Made by a program: the position numbers and the translations under genes. This document shows positions 30,236 to 38,921 of a stretch of DNA of 64,000 nucleotides, in pieces. Origin of the DNA: Rhodococcus zopfii NBRC 100606 = JCM 9919 (GTDB taxonomy: Bacteria; Actinomycetota; Actinomycetes; Mycobacteriales; Mycobacteriaceae). The notes under the pieces were generated by a model. It saw only the letters and a program-made list of their open reading frames with translations. It was not told the DNA's origin and did not search any database. Numbering within the stretch: the stretch's first letter is position 1; each line of letters starts with the position of its first letter. The DNA is taken from the NCBI RefSeq assembly GCF_001895025.1, contig NZ_BCXI01000014.1, forward strand, positions 124,001 to 188,000, read 5' to 3'.

Positions 30236-31152
30236 CTTGTCTCCCCTGATCCACTCTGCCGGCTGTCCGTCGCAGCGCCGGAATTCTCTCGGTTGCGTTC
30301 GCGGACCGCAGCCGCGACCGCCATCCTGGACCGCACCGCGAGGCCGGCGCGCAGCGCCCACCGCAGCGGGGCCTGCCACGGATGCGGATGCCGATCTGCC
30401 TGGAACCGGTAGGCGCTCTCGTGATGAGCCGGCAACATCAGTTCGGGGTGGCGCCCGGCGGCGTGCCCCTTGGCGTGGGTGACCTCGGCGTCCGGGATGT
30501 AGACATTGAGCCACCCGGCGCGGCCGAGCCGATCCCCGAGGTCGACGTCCTCCATGTACATGAAGTAGCGCGAATCGAAACCGTCGATCGCGTCGAATGC
30601 GGCACGGCGCAGCAGCAGGCACGATCCGGACAGCCAGCCCACCTCGCGTTCGGTGACCGCCTCGCTGTCCTGGCGATAACGCAGGGTCCACGGGTTCGCC
30701 GGCCACACGGTGCCGAGCAGGGCGTGGCCGGCGCCGGAGACCAGCGTCGGCACGCTGCGCGCCGACGGGTAGACACTGCCGTCCGGTTCACGGATGAGCG
30801 GGCCCAGGGCACCGGCCCGCGGCCAGCGCTGCGCGGCCTCGAGGAGGCGGTCCAGCGACCCCGGCCCCCACTGCACATCCGGATTGGCGACGACGACGAA
30901 CTCGGCCGACGGATCGACCTCGGCGACGGCGCGATTCACAGCACCGCCGTAGCCGATGTTGCCGCCGGTGCGCAGCAACCGCACGTTCGGGTGCGCCGCC
31001 TCGGCGGCCTCCGGCGTCCCGTCGGTGGATCCGTTGTCCGCCATGATCACCTGTATCGGCAGTTCCGTCGCGCCCGTCAGCGTCGCCAGGAAATGCTCCA
31101 GGTGCTCGCCGGGCGAATAGGTCACCGTCACCACGGCCAGCTTCGCACTCAC
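30232..31152 (-). CDS. wbbL: Rhamnosyltransferase WbbL (cell-wall linker unit)
   Basis: A 306-residue GT2 glycosyltransferase that transfers rhamnose to decaprenyl-diphosphoryl-GlcNAc, forming the linker between peptidoglycan and arabinogalactan. The nucleotide-binding start TVTYSPG and the ADNGSTDGT, ANPDVQW and YMEDVDLGDR motifs are visible. The GTG at 31152 is preferred because TAAGGT lies 7 nt upstream and the protein begins at the GT2 strand. The open frame extends upstream without homology. It overlaps manC and follows rmlD, as in Rv3265c. Confidence 0.93.
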   Translation of the reverse strand: MSAKLAVVTVTYSPGEHLEHFLATLTGATELPIQVIMADNGSTDGTPEAAEAAHPNVRLLRTGGNIGYGGAVNRAVAEVDPSAEFVVVANPDVQWGPGSLDRLLEAAQRWPRAGALGPLIREPDGSVYPSARSVPTLVSGAGHALLGTVWPANPWTLRYRQDSEAVTEREVGWLSGSCLLLRRAAFDAIDGFDSRYFMYMEDVDLGDRLGRAGWLNVYIPDAEVTHAKGHAAGRHPELMLPAHHESAYRFQADRHPHPWQAPLRWALRAGLAVRSRMAVAAAVRERNRENSGAATDSRQSGSGETR

Positions 31153-31159
31153 GCGGGCC

Positions 31160-31165
31160 ACCTTA
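31160..31165 (-). promoter_or_regulatory. -10 element of wbbL (leaderless)
   Basis: TAAGGT on the minus strand lies 7 nt before the GTG at 31152. Confidence 0.5.
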
Positions 31166-31229
31166 GCGGCAGCGTCCGAGTGCGCCGAATCACGCAGGCC
31201 GACCTCGCGTGCCCTCCCCGGATCGCGCG

Positions 31230-32099
31230 TCACCCGCGGACCTCCGCCGGGTGCAGTGCGGCGTGCAGTGCCTCGCGCCACGGACGCAGCGGAGTCAGGC
31301 CCGCCGCGGCCCAGGCGCTGCCGTCGAGGACCGAGTACGCCGGGCGCGGCGCGGGCCGGACGAACTCGGCACTGCTGCACGGACGCACCCGCTCGGGGTC
31401 CGCGCCGATCTCCGCGAACACCGCCCGGGCCAGGTCGAACCACGTCGCCTCCCCTGCATTGGTGGCGTGCAGCACCCCACCCGGCACCGGGTCCGGACCG
31501 CCCGCGCGGGCCGCGAGTTCGAGCAGCGCGTCGGCGAGGTCGCGGGCGAATGTCGGGGATCCACGCTGGTCGTCGACCACCGAGACGGTGTCGCGTTCAC
31601 GTTCGAGGCGTCGCATCGTGGCGACGAAGTCGCCGTCGGCGCCGGTGTATACCCACGCGGTGCGCACGACGTGCGCGGACGGCAACACGCCGAGGACACC
31701 TCGTTCCCCGGCGAGCTTGGTCCGCCCGTACGCGGTCCGGGGGCCTGTCGGCGCGTCCACCCGGTAGGGCTCGGTCGCGTCACCGGAAAACACGTAGTCG
31801 GTGGAGACGTGCACGAGATGGGCGCCCGCCGCGGCGCACACCCGGGCGAGCACCGCCGGACCGTCGCCGTTGACGGCTGCGGCCCGGTCCTCGTCGGTCT
31901 CGGCAGCGTCGACCGCGGTGTACGCGGCGCAGTTGAGGATCACGTCGCCGGGCCGGACGGCATCGGCGACGCAGCGCGGATCCGTGATGTCCAGCTCGCC
32001 GGAGCCGTATCCACGGATCCGCACGCCTGCGGCTGCGCCGCGCACGAGCAGATGCCGACCGAGCTGGCCGCGGGCACCGGTGACCAGAACTGTGTTCAC
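31230..32099 (-). CDS. rmlD: dTDP-4-dehydrorhamnose reductase
   Basis: A 289-residue SDR-superfamily enzyme that performs the last step of dTDP-L-rhamnose synthesis, the donor for WbbL. The NAD(P)-binding TGARGQLG is at residues 7-14, STDYVFSG is present, and the catalytic YxxxK reads YGRTK. The GTG at 32099 is preceded by CAGACT 6 nt upstream, a near-consensus leaderless -10. It is divergent from the LCP gene. Rv3266c is the counterpart. Confidence 0.94.
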   Translation of the reverse strand: MNTVLVTGARGQLGRHLLVRGAAAGVRIRGYGSGELDITDPRCVADAVRPGDVILNCAAYTAVDAAETDEDRAAAVNGDGPAVLARVCAAAGAHLVHVSTDYVFSGDATEPYRVDAPTGPRTAYGRTKLAGERGVLGVLPSAHVVRTAWVYTGADGDFVATMRRLERERDTVSVVDDQRGSPTFARDLADALLELAARAGGPDPVPGGVLHATNAGEATWFDLARAVFAEIGADPERVRPCSSAEFVRPAPRPAYSVLDGSAWAAAGLTPLRPWREALHAALHPAEVRG

Positions 32100-32105
32100 G
32101 GGCAA

Positions 32106-32111
32106 AGTCTG
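32106..32111 (-). promoter_or_regulatory. -10 element of rmlD (leaderless)
   Basis: CAGACT on the minus strand lies 6 nt before the rmlD GTG; the first base departs from TANNNT. Confidence 0.42.
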
Positions 32112-32152
32112 GCACGCCGGAGCGGCTCCCGACGATGCGCCGACGCCCGCAG

Positions 32153-32158
32153 TAGCCT
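32153..32158 (+). promoter_or_regulatory. -10 element of the LCP gene
   Basis: TAGCCT lies 63 nt before the GTG at 32222. A strong AGGAGG site just before that GTG implies a leadered transcript. Confidence 0.45.
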
Positions 32159-32221
32159 TGGTTCCGCGCCGCTGCGACGCAGCCGTACGACACCCGAGCC
32201 ACTCGACAGGAGGACCTGCAC

Positions 32222-33817
32222 GTGCCGCCAGAGCCGCCCACCCGCAGCGATCGGGCGAGGCCGGCGCCGCGCAGGACCAGGCCGCGGACCGCGCCCGCGC
32301 AGCGCGGCCCGAGTGTCGCCGCGCGAGTGTTCGAGGGCCGTCCCCTGCGCATCGTGATGGCGATGGCGGCGGCGTTGATACTGGTGGTGACCGGATTCGC
32401 GTGGCGCGGCATCGACTCGCTCCGGGCCTCGCTCGCGACGATCGGCGGACTCGGGCTCGGCGGCGGGGAGGACGGCGCCCTCGACATCCTGCTGGTCGGC
32501 ACCGACAGCCGCACCGACGCACACGGCAACGCGCTGTCGCAGCGCGAACTCGACGCGCTGCGGGCCGGCGAGGAGGTCGCCAACAACACCGACACGATCA
32601 TCCTGATCCGGGTGCCCAACGACGGCAGTTCCGCGACGGCGGTGTCGATCCCCCGCGACGCGTACGTGGAGGTGCCGGGAATCGGGATGTCGAAGATCAA
32701 CGCGGCGTACGGCGCGACGAAGGAACTCGAGCGCATAAGGCTCGTCGAGGACGGCGAATCCGATGCGACCGCGGAGAAGAAGTCCGCCCAGGCGGGCCGC
32801 GAGGCCTTGATCGAGTCGGTCGCGAACCTGACCGGTGTCACCGTCGACCACTACGCGGAGGTCGGGCTGCTCGGATTCGTACTGCTCACCGACGCGGTGG
32901 GCGGCGTGGACGTGTGCCTGAACAACGCCGTCGACGAGCCGCTGTCGGGTGCGCACTTCACCGCCGGGAAGCAGACCTTGCAGGGCGCGGACGCGCTGAG
33001 TTTCGTCCGTCAACGGCACGATCTGCCGCGCGGCGACCTCGACCGCATCGTGCGGCAGCAGGTGTTCATGGCGTCGCTGGCACAGAAGGTGCTCAGCGCG
33101 AAGACGCTCAGCAATCCGTCGAAGCTGAGTCAGCTCACCGCCGCGGTGCAACGGTCGGTGGTGCTCGACGACGACTGGGACATCCTCGATCTCGCGACGC
33201 AGATGCAGGACCTGTCCGGTGGTGCGGTGCAGTTCTCCACCATTCCCGTCGAGGACATCAACGCCATGACCGACTACGGCGAATCGGTCGTGCAGGTCGA
33301 TCCGGTGAAGGTGAGGTCGTTCGTGGCGTCGCTCACCGGCGTCGAATCCGCGGAGGCCACGGAAGTCGCCGCGACCACCGCGGTCGCACCCGAGATCGAC
33401 CGCGCTTCGGTGACGGTCGACGTGGCGAACGCCGGCAACGTCGGCGGCCTGGCCTCCACCGTGTCGGCGGCACTGACCGCGGAGGGCTTCACCGAGGGCG
33501 AGGTCGGCAACTACGGGGTGGTCGGCAGCGGCGAGCCGGTGAGCACGTCCACGGTGTTCGCGGCCGACCCGGACTCCGACGAAGCAAAGGCGGTGGCGGC
33601 CGTGCTCGGGGGACTCGACATCGCCACCGACAGGTCCCTGCCGAAGGGCGCGGTGACGGTCGTGCTGGCCTCCGGGTACGACGGCCCGGGTTCCGGTGCA
33701 TCCGGTTCGACCACGACCACGACCGGCTCGGGTCTGACGCCGGCCGGCGGCACCGCCACACCCGCCCCGCCTGCCGCCCCGATCGACGCCGGCACCGGGA
33801 CGCGCTGCGTCAACTGA
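32222..33817 (+). CDS. LytR-CpsA-Psr (LCP) cell-wall ligase with LytR_C domain
   Basis: A 531-residue membrane-anchored LCP protein. A basic Pro/Arg-rich cytoplasmic tail precedes TM 43-60. The LCP catalytic domain spans about 88-260, with Asp and Arg residues in LLVGTDSR, SIPRDAYV (Arg145/Asp146) and DLDRIVRQQ. A LytR_C domain follows (about 395-500), and the C-terminal tail is Thr/Gly/Pro-rich. The homolog Rv3267 (Lcp1) ligates arabinogalactan to peptidoglycan, and the position next to rmlD-wbbL fits this. AGGAGG precedes the GTG start. Confidence 0.92.
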   Translation: MPPEPPTRSDRARPAPRRTRPRTAPAQRGPSVAARVFEGRPLRIVMAMAAALILVVTGFAWRGIDSLRASLATIGGLGLGGGEDGALDILLVGTDSRTDAHGNALSQRELDALRAGEEVANNTDTIILIRVPNDGSSATAVSIPRDAYVEVPGIGMSKINAAYGATKELERIRLVEDGESDATAEKKSAQAGREALIESVANLTGVTVDHYAEVGLLGFVLLTDAVGGVDVCLNNAVDEPLSGAHFTAGKQTLQGADALSFVRQRHDLPRGDLDRIVRQQVFMASLAQKVLSAKTLSNPSKLSQLTAAVQRSVVLDDDWDILDLATQMQDLSGGAVQFSTIPVEDINAMTDYGESVVQVDPVKVRSFVASLTGVESAEATEVAATTAVAPEIDRASVTVDVANAGNVGGLASTVSAALTAEGFTEGEVGNYGVVGSGEPVSTSTVFAADPDSDEAKAVAAVLGGLDIATDRSLPKGAVTVVLASGYDGPGSGASGSTTTTTGSGLTPAGGTATPAPPAAPIDAGTGTRCVN

Positions 33818-33862
33818 TCACCCTGCACTCGATCATCCCGATCACCGACGAAAGAGATTTCC

Positions 33863-34570
33863 GTGACCACCCTGACCGACGCCCTGCTCGACCCGATCCT
33901 GGCCGCCGATCCGGCAGGTCCGCGTATCACCTGGTACGACGACGCGACCGGCGCCCGGATCGAACTGTCGGCGGTGACACTCGCGAACTGGGCGGCGAAG
34001 ACCGCCAACATGATCCGCGACGAGTTCGGGGTGCTGCCCGGCGGCCGGGTGGCGGTACTGCTGCCCGCGCACTGGCAGACCGCAGCGGTGCTGCTCGGCG
34101 CGTGGTGGGCCGGCGCCGACGTCGTGCTCGACGCCGATCCCGAGGCCGAGCTGGCGCTGGTCACCGCGGACCGGCTCGACGACGTCGCCGAGGTCGCCGA
34201 GGTCGCGGCGCTGTCCCTCGACGCGTTCGGGATGCCGGTGCCGAATCTGCCGGTCGGGGTGACCGACTACGCCACGCACGTTCGGATGCACGGCGACCAG
34301 TTCCGGTCGTCCGGCGACGGAGGCGCCGCACTCGACGGACGGTCGTCGTCCGAGATCCTTTCCGCTGCACGCGAATCCGCCTTGTCGACAGGGATCGGCG
34401 GCGGCGACCGGGTGCTGTCGAGCCGCGAGTGGAACACCGCCGACGACCTGATCGCGGGGCTGCTCGCGGTCCTCGCGGCAGGCGCGTCGCTGGTGCAGGT
34501 GACCAACCCCGACGACGACGCCACCGAACGGCGGGTCGCGAGCGAGAAGGTCACCGTCCGACTCGAGTGA
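33863..34570 (+). CDS. TIGR03089-family protein (truncated acyl-adenylate-like fold)
   Basis: A 235-residue protein of the actinobacterial TIGR03089 family (Rv3268 type). It resembles the N-terminal part of AMP-binding acyl-CoA synthetases (LANWAAKTANMIRDEFG, VAVLLPAHWQTAAVLLGAWWAG) but is too short to hold the catalytic C-terminal domain. It is probably not an adenylating enzyme by itself. The GTG start has GAGA-type spacing and follows the LCP gene by 45 bp. The function is unknown. Confidence 0.85.
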   Translation: MTTLTDALLDPILAADPAGPRITWYDDATGARIELSAVTLANWAAKTANMIRDEFGVLPGGRVAVLLPAHWQTAAVLLGAWWAGADVVLDADPEAELALVTADRLDDVAEVAEVAALSLDAFGMPVPNLPVGVTDYATHVRMHGDQFRSSGDGGAALDGRSSSEILSAARESALSTGIGGGDRVLSSREWNTADDLIAGLLAVLAAGASLVQVTNPDDDATERRVASEKVTVRLE

Positions 34571-34580
34571 CCCTCGGCAC

Positions 34581-34608
34581 CCCCTGCCCCTGCCCCTGCC
34601 CCTGCCCC
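34581..34608 (+). repeat. (CCCCTG)n hexanucleotide repeat
   Basis: Four complete CCCCTG units plus CCCC begin 10 nt after the TIGR03089-family stop codon, in the gap between convergent genes. Confidence 0.9.
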
Positions 34609-34614
34609 ATTTTC

Positions 34615-34669
34615 CCGAGCGAATGTACCGCTCGTCTCCTTCACCCGACTGGGTGTACCGTTCGCTCGG
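34615..34669. terminator. Inverted repeat between convergent genes
   Basis: CCGAGCGAA (34615-34623) pairs with TTCGCTCGG (34661-34669). The pairing extends through flanking TTTT and AAAA with a one-base bulge. The 37-nt loop contains a repeat of TGTACCG. The T/A runs on both sides suit a bidirectional terminator, though the loop is long. Confidence 0.55.
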
Positions 34670-34699
34670 AAAAGGCCGGCAGCGAGAATCGCGCCGACC

Positions 34700-35077
34700 T
34701 CACCCCGACCTTCCGTATCCGCCGTCGGCGAGGCCGGCTTCGATCTCGAAGCGGTTGCGCGAACCCGGGTTCCGCATCTCCTCGAGGAGGTAACGCACGG
34801 CGAATCCCAGGCCGAATCGTGCCCACTGATCGGCGTGGACCGCCTCGTGGCGCAGCAACCCGGCCGACGGCCGCGCGTTCGTGAGGAACACTCCGCCGAT
34901 CGTCGTCCCGCCGCGGGCGTAGCCCCACCGCAGGCCGGTGCACACGTACAGGCCGGACCGGTCGTCGAATCCGATCGTGCCGCCGCACAGCCGCGCCCAG
35001 CACAGTGCCAGAACCGTCACGACCCGCGCGGACGGCACGCCCCGCGACGCCCGCGTCATCCTGCCCGTTCGTCCCAC
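34700..35077 (-). CDS. Small HEXXH zincin-like protein
   Basis: A 125-residue protein whose most striking motif is HEAVHADQW: His77, Glu78, His81 and Gln84. This HEXXHxxQ pattern is characteristic of small zinc metallopeptidase-like domains such as DUF4157. A short hydrophobic stretch at about 18-32 might anchor it. Several basic residues and a glycine-rich middle give no further clue. The GTG start is used; ATG seven codons later is possible. It lies 18 bp beyond the stop of the MerR-HEAT gene on the same strand and may be co-transcribed. Protease activity is not shown. Confidence 0.7.
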   Translation of the reverse strand: MGRTGRMTRASRGVPSARVVTVLALCWARLCGGTIGFDDRSGLYVCTGLRWGYARGGTTIGGVFLTNARPSAGLLRHEAVHADQWARFGLGFAVRYLLEEMRNPGSRNRFEIEAGLADGGYGRSG

Positions 35078-35095
35078 GTCCGGGAGCGTATCCGT

Positions 35096-36097
35096 TCAGT
35101 GCTCGTCGTCTCGCGCGTGCAGGATCGCCGCCGCGGTCAGCGCGACGGTCCGGTCCCCGTCCTGCGCGAGCCGGGTGAGGAGATCGAGCGCTGCGCGGCC
35201 CGGGATCTCGGCGAGCGCCTGCGCCAGACGCAACCGCGCGGCGCTGTCGGCGTCGCTCAATCGGTGTTCGAGCGCGGCCACGATCTCCCCGGCCGCTGCC
35301 GGACCGCCTGCCAGCGTCCCGAGCGTCTCGGCCGCTTCGACGTCGCGCCTGCCCTCGGCGACGAGATCGACGAGCACCGGGAGCGCATCGGCGTTCCCCC
35401 GGGACCCCAGGGCGAGGGCGGCCCGACCGCGGATCGTCGTATCCGGATCGTCGAGTGCCCGGCGCAGCAGCCGCGACGCGTCGGCCCCGGGCACCGCCGC
35501 GATCGCGGTGACCGCGCGGCGCCGCACCTCGACGTCCGGTGACGCCAGCCCGCTCTCCAATCCGGGTAGGCCGTGCCCGTCCGTGCGGACGAGCGCCCAC
35601 TGCAGCGCCCCGGCGACGTTCGGATCGTCCTCGGCCAACAGGGCCTCGACCAGCGCGCCGACCGGCAGCGGCGCCGACTCGTCCTGCGTCAGGACCGCCC
35701 GCTGCCGATGACCGCCGGAGTCCGACTCGAGCGCGTGCAGCAGGGAGACGACCTGCAGCACATCGCTCCAGTCCGCAGGGGCGGAGGCGTCGACCTGCAG
35801 TAGCCGGGTCAGCAGTTCCTCCTCGGCGCGGATCCGCGCACGGGTGTGTCCGATGAGTTCCGCGACCAGCGTCGCGGGGGTGAAGCCCGGCTCGTCGAGC
35901 GCCCGCTTGGCGTCGGTCAGCGACAACCCGAGGGTGCGCAGGCATTCGACGTGGAAGAGCCGCCGGATGTCGGCGGCGGAGTATTCACGGTACCCACCGG
36001 TGGTGCGACCGGTGGGTACGACCAGTCCGAGTGCGTCGTAGTGGCGCAGCATGCGGATACTGACCCCGGAACGTCGTGAGACTTCACCGATCAGCAT
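35096..36097 (-). CDS. MerR-family regulator fused to HEAT repeats
   Basis: A 333-residue protein with an N-terminal MerR winged helix (residues 1-70, IGEVSRRSGVSIRMLRHYD and GGYREYS), a dimerisation helix, and a long C-terminal array of HEAT-like helical repeats (about 150-330, with LLRRALDDPDTTIRGRAALAL). MerR proteins usually end in a short ligand-binding region, so the HEAT array is unusual. The ATG at 36097 is chosen (AGGGAA upstream); a GTG nine codons earlier is possible. The gene follows a second HEAT-repeat gene by 30 bp, which implies a functional pair. Confidence 0.87.
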   Translation of the reverse strand: MLIGEVSRRSGVSIRMLRHYDALGLVVPTGRTTGGYREYSAADIRRLFHVECLRTLGLSLTDAKRALDEPGFTPATLVAELIGHTRARIRAEEELLTRLLQVDASAPADWSDVLQVVSLLHALESDSGGHRQRAVLTQDESAPLPVGALVEALLAEDDPNVAGALQWALVRTDGHGLPGLESGLASPDVEVRRRAVTAIAAVPGADASRLLRRALDDPDTTIRGRAALALGSRGNADALPVLVDLVAEGRRDVEAAETLGTLAGGPAAAGEIVAALEHRLSDADSAARLRLAQALAEIPGRAALDLLTRLAQDGDRTVALTAAAILHARDDEH

Positions 36098-36127
36098 CGC
36101 GCGATTTCCCTGTTGCGACCTCACCCA

Positions 36128-36832
36128 TCAGGATCCTTCCGGTCCGGTCACCGCCACCCGCTTCGCCGTCTCCACGGACAATGCGAAGGCGCTGTCGGGG
36201 TCACGATAGAGCGCTTCGGTGGCCTCGGCATGAGCGCGGATCTTCGCATCCGAACTCGCCTTCGCCGCATCCAGTACCGGCAGCACCGACTCACCCAGCC
36301 CGATCAGCGCGCGGGACAGGCTCCGCTGCAGCTCCCGGTCGCCGCGGCCGAGAGCGGTCGCGAGGTCGGCAGCCAGGTCCCCTTCGGCGCCTGGCGGTAC
36401 GAGCGCGACGGCCGCACGCCACGCGCTGCGCGCCACGTCGTCGTCCCGGTCGTGCAGCTGCGTCACGACGTCGGGCCAGGCCCGGAGATCCCCGATTTTC
36501 GACAGGGTGTGCAACGCCTGGCTGCGGGCCTGCGCGCCCCCGGAGCGGAGCTCACCGAGCAGCCGCGGCACAGTGATGTCGACGGGCATCCGGCACAGCG
36601 CCCAGGTCAGCATGTCGCGGACGAAGAAGTCCCCTTCCACGGCACACCGGCCGACCAGAATCTCGACGAGCTGCGGATCCGGATCGGTCCCGGCACGCAG
36701 CGCCGCCTTCAGCCGCGCCGATGCGTTCGCGGCGGACAGTGCCCCCACCAGAGCCGCCCCCACCTGCGCTGCCCCCGTCTGAGCGGCCCCCACCTGAGCG
36801 GAATCGGGCCGACCGTTGCGGGTTGTGTTCAC
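36128..36832 (-). CDS. HEAT-repeat protein
   Basis: A 234-residue protein made mostly of HEAT-like repeats (about 60-230, for example DVARSAWRAAVALVP). The N-terminus carries four copies of an Ala-Gln/Leu-Val/Thr-Gly-Ala pentapeptide encoded by 15-bp repeats. The GTG start has AAGGAGG 8 nt upstream, a near-perfect ribosome site. It lies immediately upstream of the MerR-HEAT gene in the same orientation, so the two proteins probably share a ligand or bind each other. AlkD-type DNA glycosylases also use HEAT folds, but no catalytic residue set was recognised. Confidence 0.82.
   Translation of the reverse strand: MNTTRNGRPDSAQVGAAQTGAAQVGAALVGALSAANASARLKAALRAGTDPDPQLVEILVGRCAVEGDFFVRDMLTWALCRMPVDITVPRLLGELRSGGAQARSQALHTLSKIGDLRAWPDVVTQLHDRDDDVARSAWRAAVALVPPGAEGDLAADLATALGRGDRELQRSLSRALIGLGESVLPVLDAAKASSDAKIRAHAEATEALYRDPDSAFALSVETAKRVAVTGPEGS
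36740..36799 (-). repeat. Four 15-bp tandem repeats in the HEAT-protein 5-prime end
   Basis: Four adjacent 15-bp units encode AQVGA, AQTGA, AQVGA and ALVGA. The unit length keeps the frame if copy number changes. Confidence 0.85.
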
Positions 36833-36933
36833 GACAACCACCTCCTTCGGCGACCAGTGGACTCCCTGACATCGTGTGAGGGTCAAGCGCCGAGTGCCGC
36901 CGCGGCGATTCCGCACGGGTCCGGCACGACGGC

Positions 36934-36970
36934 GACGGCCCCGCCGATCGCAGCGATCGACGGGGCCGTC
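36934..36970. terminator. Terminator downstream of purE
   Basis: A 17-bp stem with one mismatch and a three-base loop (CAG), arms GACGGCCCCGCCGATCG and CGATCGACGGGGCCGTC, starts about 18 nt after the purE stop on the minus strand. Confidence 0.8.
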
Positions 36971-36988
36971 TGCCCGAAACGCAGGCCG

Positions 36989-37501
36989 TCAGCCGAGCAG
37001 CTTCTGCCGCAGCGCCTCGTCCTTCTCCAGCACCATCTGCTCGAGGCCGGCCTGGAAGCGTTCCATCTGCTCACGCAGCGCCGGATCGGACGCGCCGAGG
37101 ATGCGGGCCGCGAGCAGACCGGCGTTGCGAGCCCCGCCGATCGACACGGTCGCGACGGGAACTCCCGCCGGCATCTGCACGATCGACAGCAATGAGTCCA
37201 TGCCGTCGAGGTATTTGAGCGGCACGGGCACGCCGATCACGGGCAGGGCCGTCGCCGAGGCCACCATGCCCGGCAGGTGCGCGGCGCCACCGGCACCCGC
37301 GATGATCACCTTGATGCCGCGGCCGGCCGCGGACTTCGCATAGTCGAGCATGCGCTGCGGGGTGCGGTGCGCCGAGACGACACCGACCTCGAACCGGATG
37401 CCGAATTCGGCCAGCGCCTCCGCTGCGGCCTCCATCGTCGGCCAATCCGAGTCGCTGCCCATGATCAGGCCGACCTGTGCGCCCTGCGCCACGTCACTCA
37501 C
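36989..37501 (-). CDS. purE: N5-carboxyaminoimidazole ribonucleotide mutase
   Basis: A 170-residue class I PurE that rearranges N5-CAIR to CAIR in purine synthesis. The substrate loop GSDSDW and the catalytic-region AHRTP histidine are present, as is the [12 protein letters not shown] segment. The GTG at 37501 is chosen (usual family N-terminus); it overlaps the purK stop by 8 bp, showing a coupled purK-purE operon. A strong terminator follows. Rv3275c is the counterpart. Confidence 0.95.
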   Translation of the reverse strand: MSDVAQGAQVGLIMGSDSDWPTMEAAAEALAEFGIRFEVGVVSAHRTPQRMLDYAKSAAGRGIKVIIAGAGGAAHLPGMVASATALPVIGVPVPLKYLDGMDSLLSIVQMPAGVPVATVSIGGARNAGLLAARILGASDPALREQMERFQAGLEQMVLEKDEALRQKLLG

Positions 37502-38768
37502 CGTGCTCTCCCGTGTGTTCGTTCCAACCGTCGGTCCATACGCCGTGCGAGAGCCAGTGCGCCGCCCGCTCGGCACGTTCGCGGACCGCCGCCACGTACT
37601 GGGGATCGGTGACGGATCCGGCCGGGTCGCCGAGCACGTTGACGTGCCCGATCTTGCGGTCCTTGCGTTCGCCCTTGCCGTACAGGTGCACGCGCACCTC
37701 GGGCATGCGCGCGAACAGGTGATGCAACCGTTCGTCCATGCTCATCGCCGGTGCCTCGGGCGCGCCGAGGACGTTCGCCATCACCGTGACCGGGGCGAGC
37801 GGCGTGGTGTCGCCGAGCGGGTAATCCAGGACTGCGCGCAGATGCTGTTCGAACTGCCCGGTGCGGGCACCGTCCATACCCCAGTGACCGGAGTTGTGCG
37901 GACGCATCGCCAGTTCGTTGACGATCAGCTTCCGGTCCTGCGTCTCGAACAACTCGACGGCCATCACCCCGACGACGCCGAGTTCCCCGGCGATGCGCAG
38001 CGCAAGCTGCTCGGCTGCGGTCTCGACCTCGTCCGACAGGTCGGGGGCGGGCGCGATCACGACGGAGCACTGCCCGTCGCGCTGCACCGTCTCGACGACC
38101 GGCCACGACGCGCCCTGCCCGAACGGGGACCGGGCGACCATGGCGGACAGCTCGCGCCGCCACGACACCTTCTCCTCGGCCAGCAGCGGTACCCCGGCGG
38201 CGAGCTGGTCCGCGACGACCTCCTCGAGTTCCTTCGGGTCGTCGAGGATCCACACGCCACGTCCGTCGTACCCACCGCGGGCGGCCTTGAGCACGTACGG
38301 CCAGCCCAGCCTCTCGCGCGCGGACTGCGCGTCGGCGACGGACCTGATGACCGCGAACTTCGGTATCGGGGCGCCCAGCTCCCCGAGCCGCTCGCGCATG
38401 GCGATCTTGTCCTGCGCATAGATCAGGGCCTGGGGCGGCGGGAGCACATTGACGCCCTCGCTCTGCAGCACCTCGAGGTGCTCGGTGGGGACACCTTCGT
38501 GGTCGAAGGTCAGGGCGTGTGCGCCGATCGCCGCGCTGCGCAGTGCGTCGAGATCGTCGTGGCTGCCGAGCACCACATCGGGGCTGACGCGCGCAGCCGG
38601 TTCGTCCGCGCTGCCCGCCAGCACCCGCAGGGTCTGGCCGAGCGCAATCGCGGCCTGATGGGTCATCCGAGCGAGCTGCCCACCGCCGATCATCGTCACG
38701 ACGGGCATTCCGCCGGTCAGCGCGCGGGGAGTGTCGGATCTGGGAGGCGAATCAGGTCTACCGGTCAC
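37494..38768 (-). CDS. purK: N5-carboxyaminoimidazole ribonucleotide synthase
   Basis: A 424-residue ATP-grasp enzyme that makes N5-CAIR from AIR, bicarbonate and ATP, upstream of PurE in purine synthesis. GGGQLARM lies near the start, the ATP-grasp core includes [13 protein letters not shown] and VAVELFET-like strands, and [13 protein letters not shown] is diagnostic. The N-terminus is uncertain: GTG at 38768 is used, but ATG at 38708, which begins [15 protein letters not shown], would be 20 residues shorter. The reading frame is open still further upstream without homology. Confidence 0.93.
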   Translation of the reverse strand: MTGRPDSPPRSDTPRALTGGMPVVTMIGGGQLARMTHQAAIALGQTLRVLAGSADEPAARVSPDVVLGSHDDLDALRSAAIGAHALTFDHEGVPTEHLEVLQSEGVNVLPPPQALIYAQDKIAMRERLGELGAPIPKFAVIRSVADAQSARERLGWPYVLKAARGGYDGRGVWILDDPKELEEVVADQLAAGVPLLAEEKVSWRRELSAMVARSPFGQGASWPVVETVQRDGQCSVVIAPAPDLSDEVETAAEQLALRIAGELGVVGVMAVELFETQDRKLIVNELAMRPHNSGHWGMDGARTGQFEQHLRAVLDYPLGDTTPLAPVTVMANVLGAPEAPAMSMDERLHHLFARMPEVRVHLYGKGERKDRKIGHVNVLGDPAGSVTDPQYVAAVRERAERAAHWLSHGVWTDGWNEHTGEHGE

Positions 38769-38908
38769 GACTGTCCATGGTGTCACAGGCCCGCAGCGAG
38801 CCGGCGTCCCGCACCTTCCCGGCCTCCTGGTCTGTGAGGAAGCGGACACAATCCCGTGTTGAAACCGAAAAATTGCGTGCGGATGCACAGGAATGCGATC
38901 CGGTTTCG

Positions 38909-38914
38909 TAGACT
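38909..38914 (+). promoter_or_regulatory. -10 element of gtrA (leaderless)
   Basis: TAGACT lies 7 nt before the ATG at 38922 and supports this start over an in-frame upstream ATG at 38856. Confidence 0.55.
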
Positions 38915-38921
38915 TGCCCGA

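Noticed and set aside
31801-34884. 1027-codon plus-strand open frame
   Set aside because: It overlaps the LCP gene in another frame and has an Arg-rich, repetitive translation with no domain.
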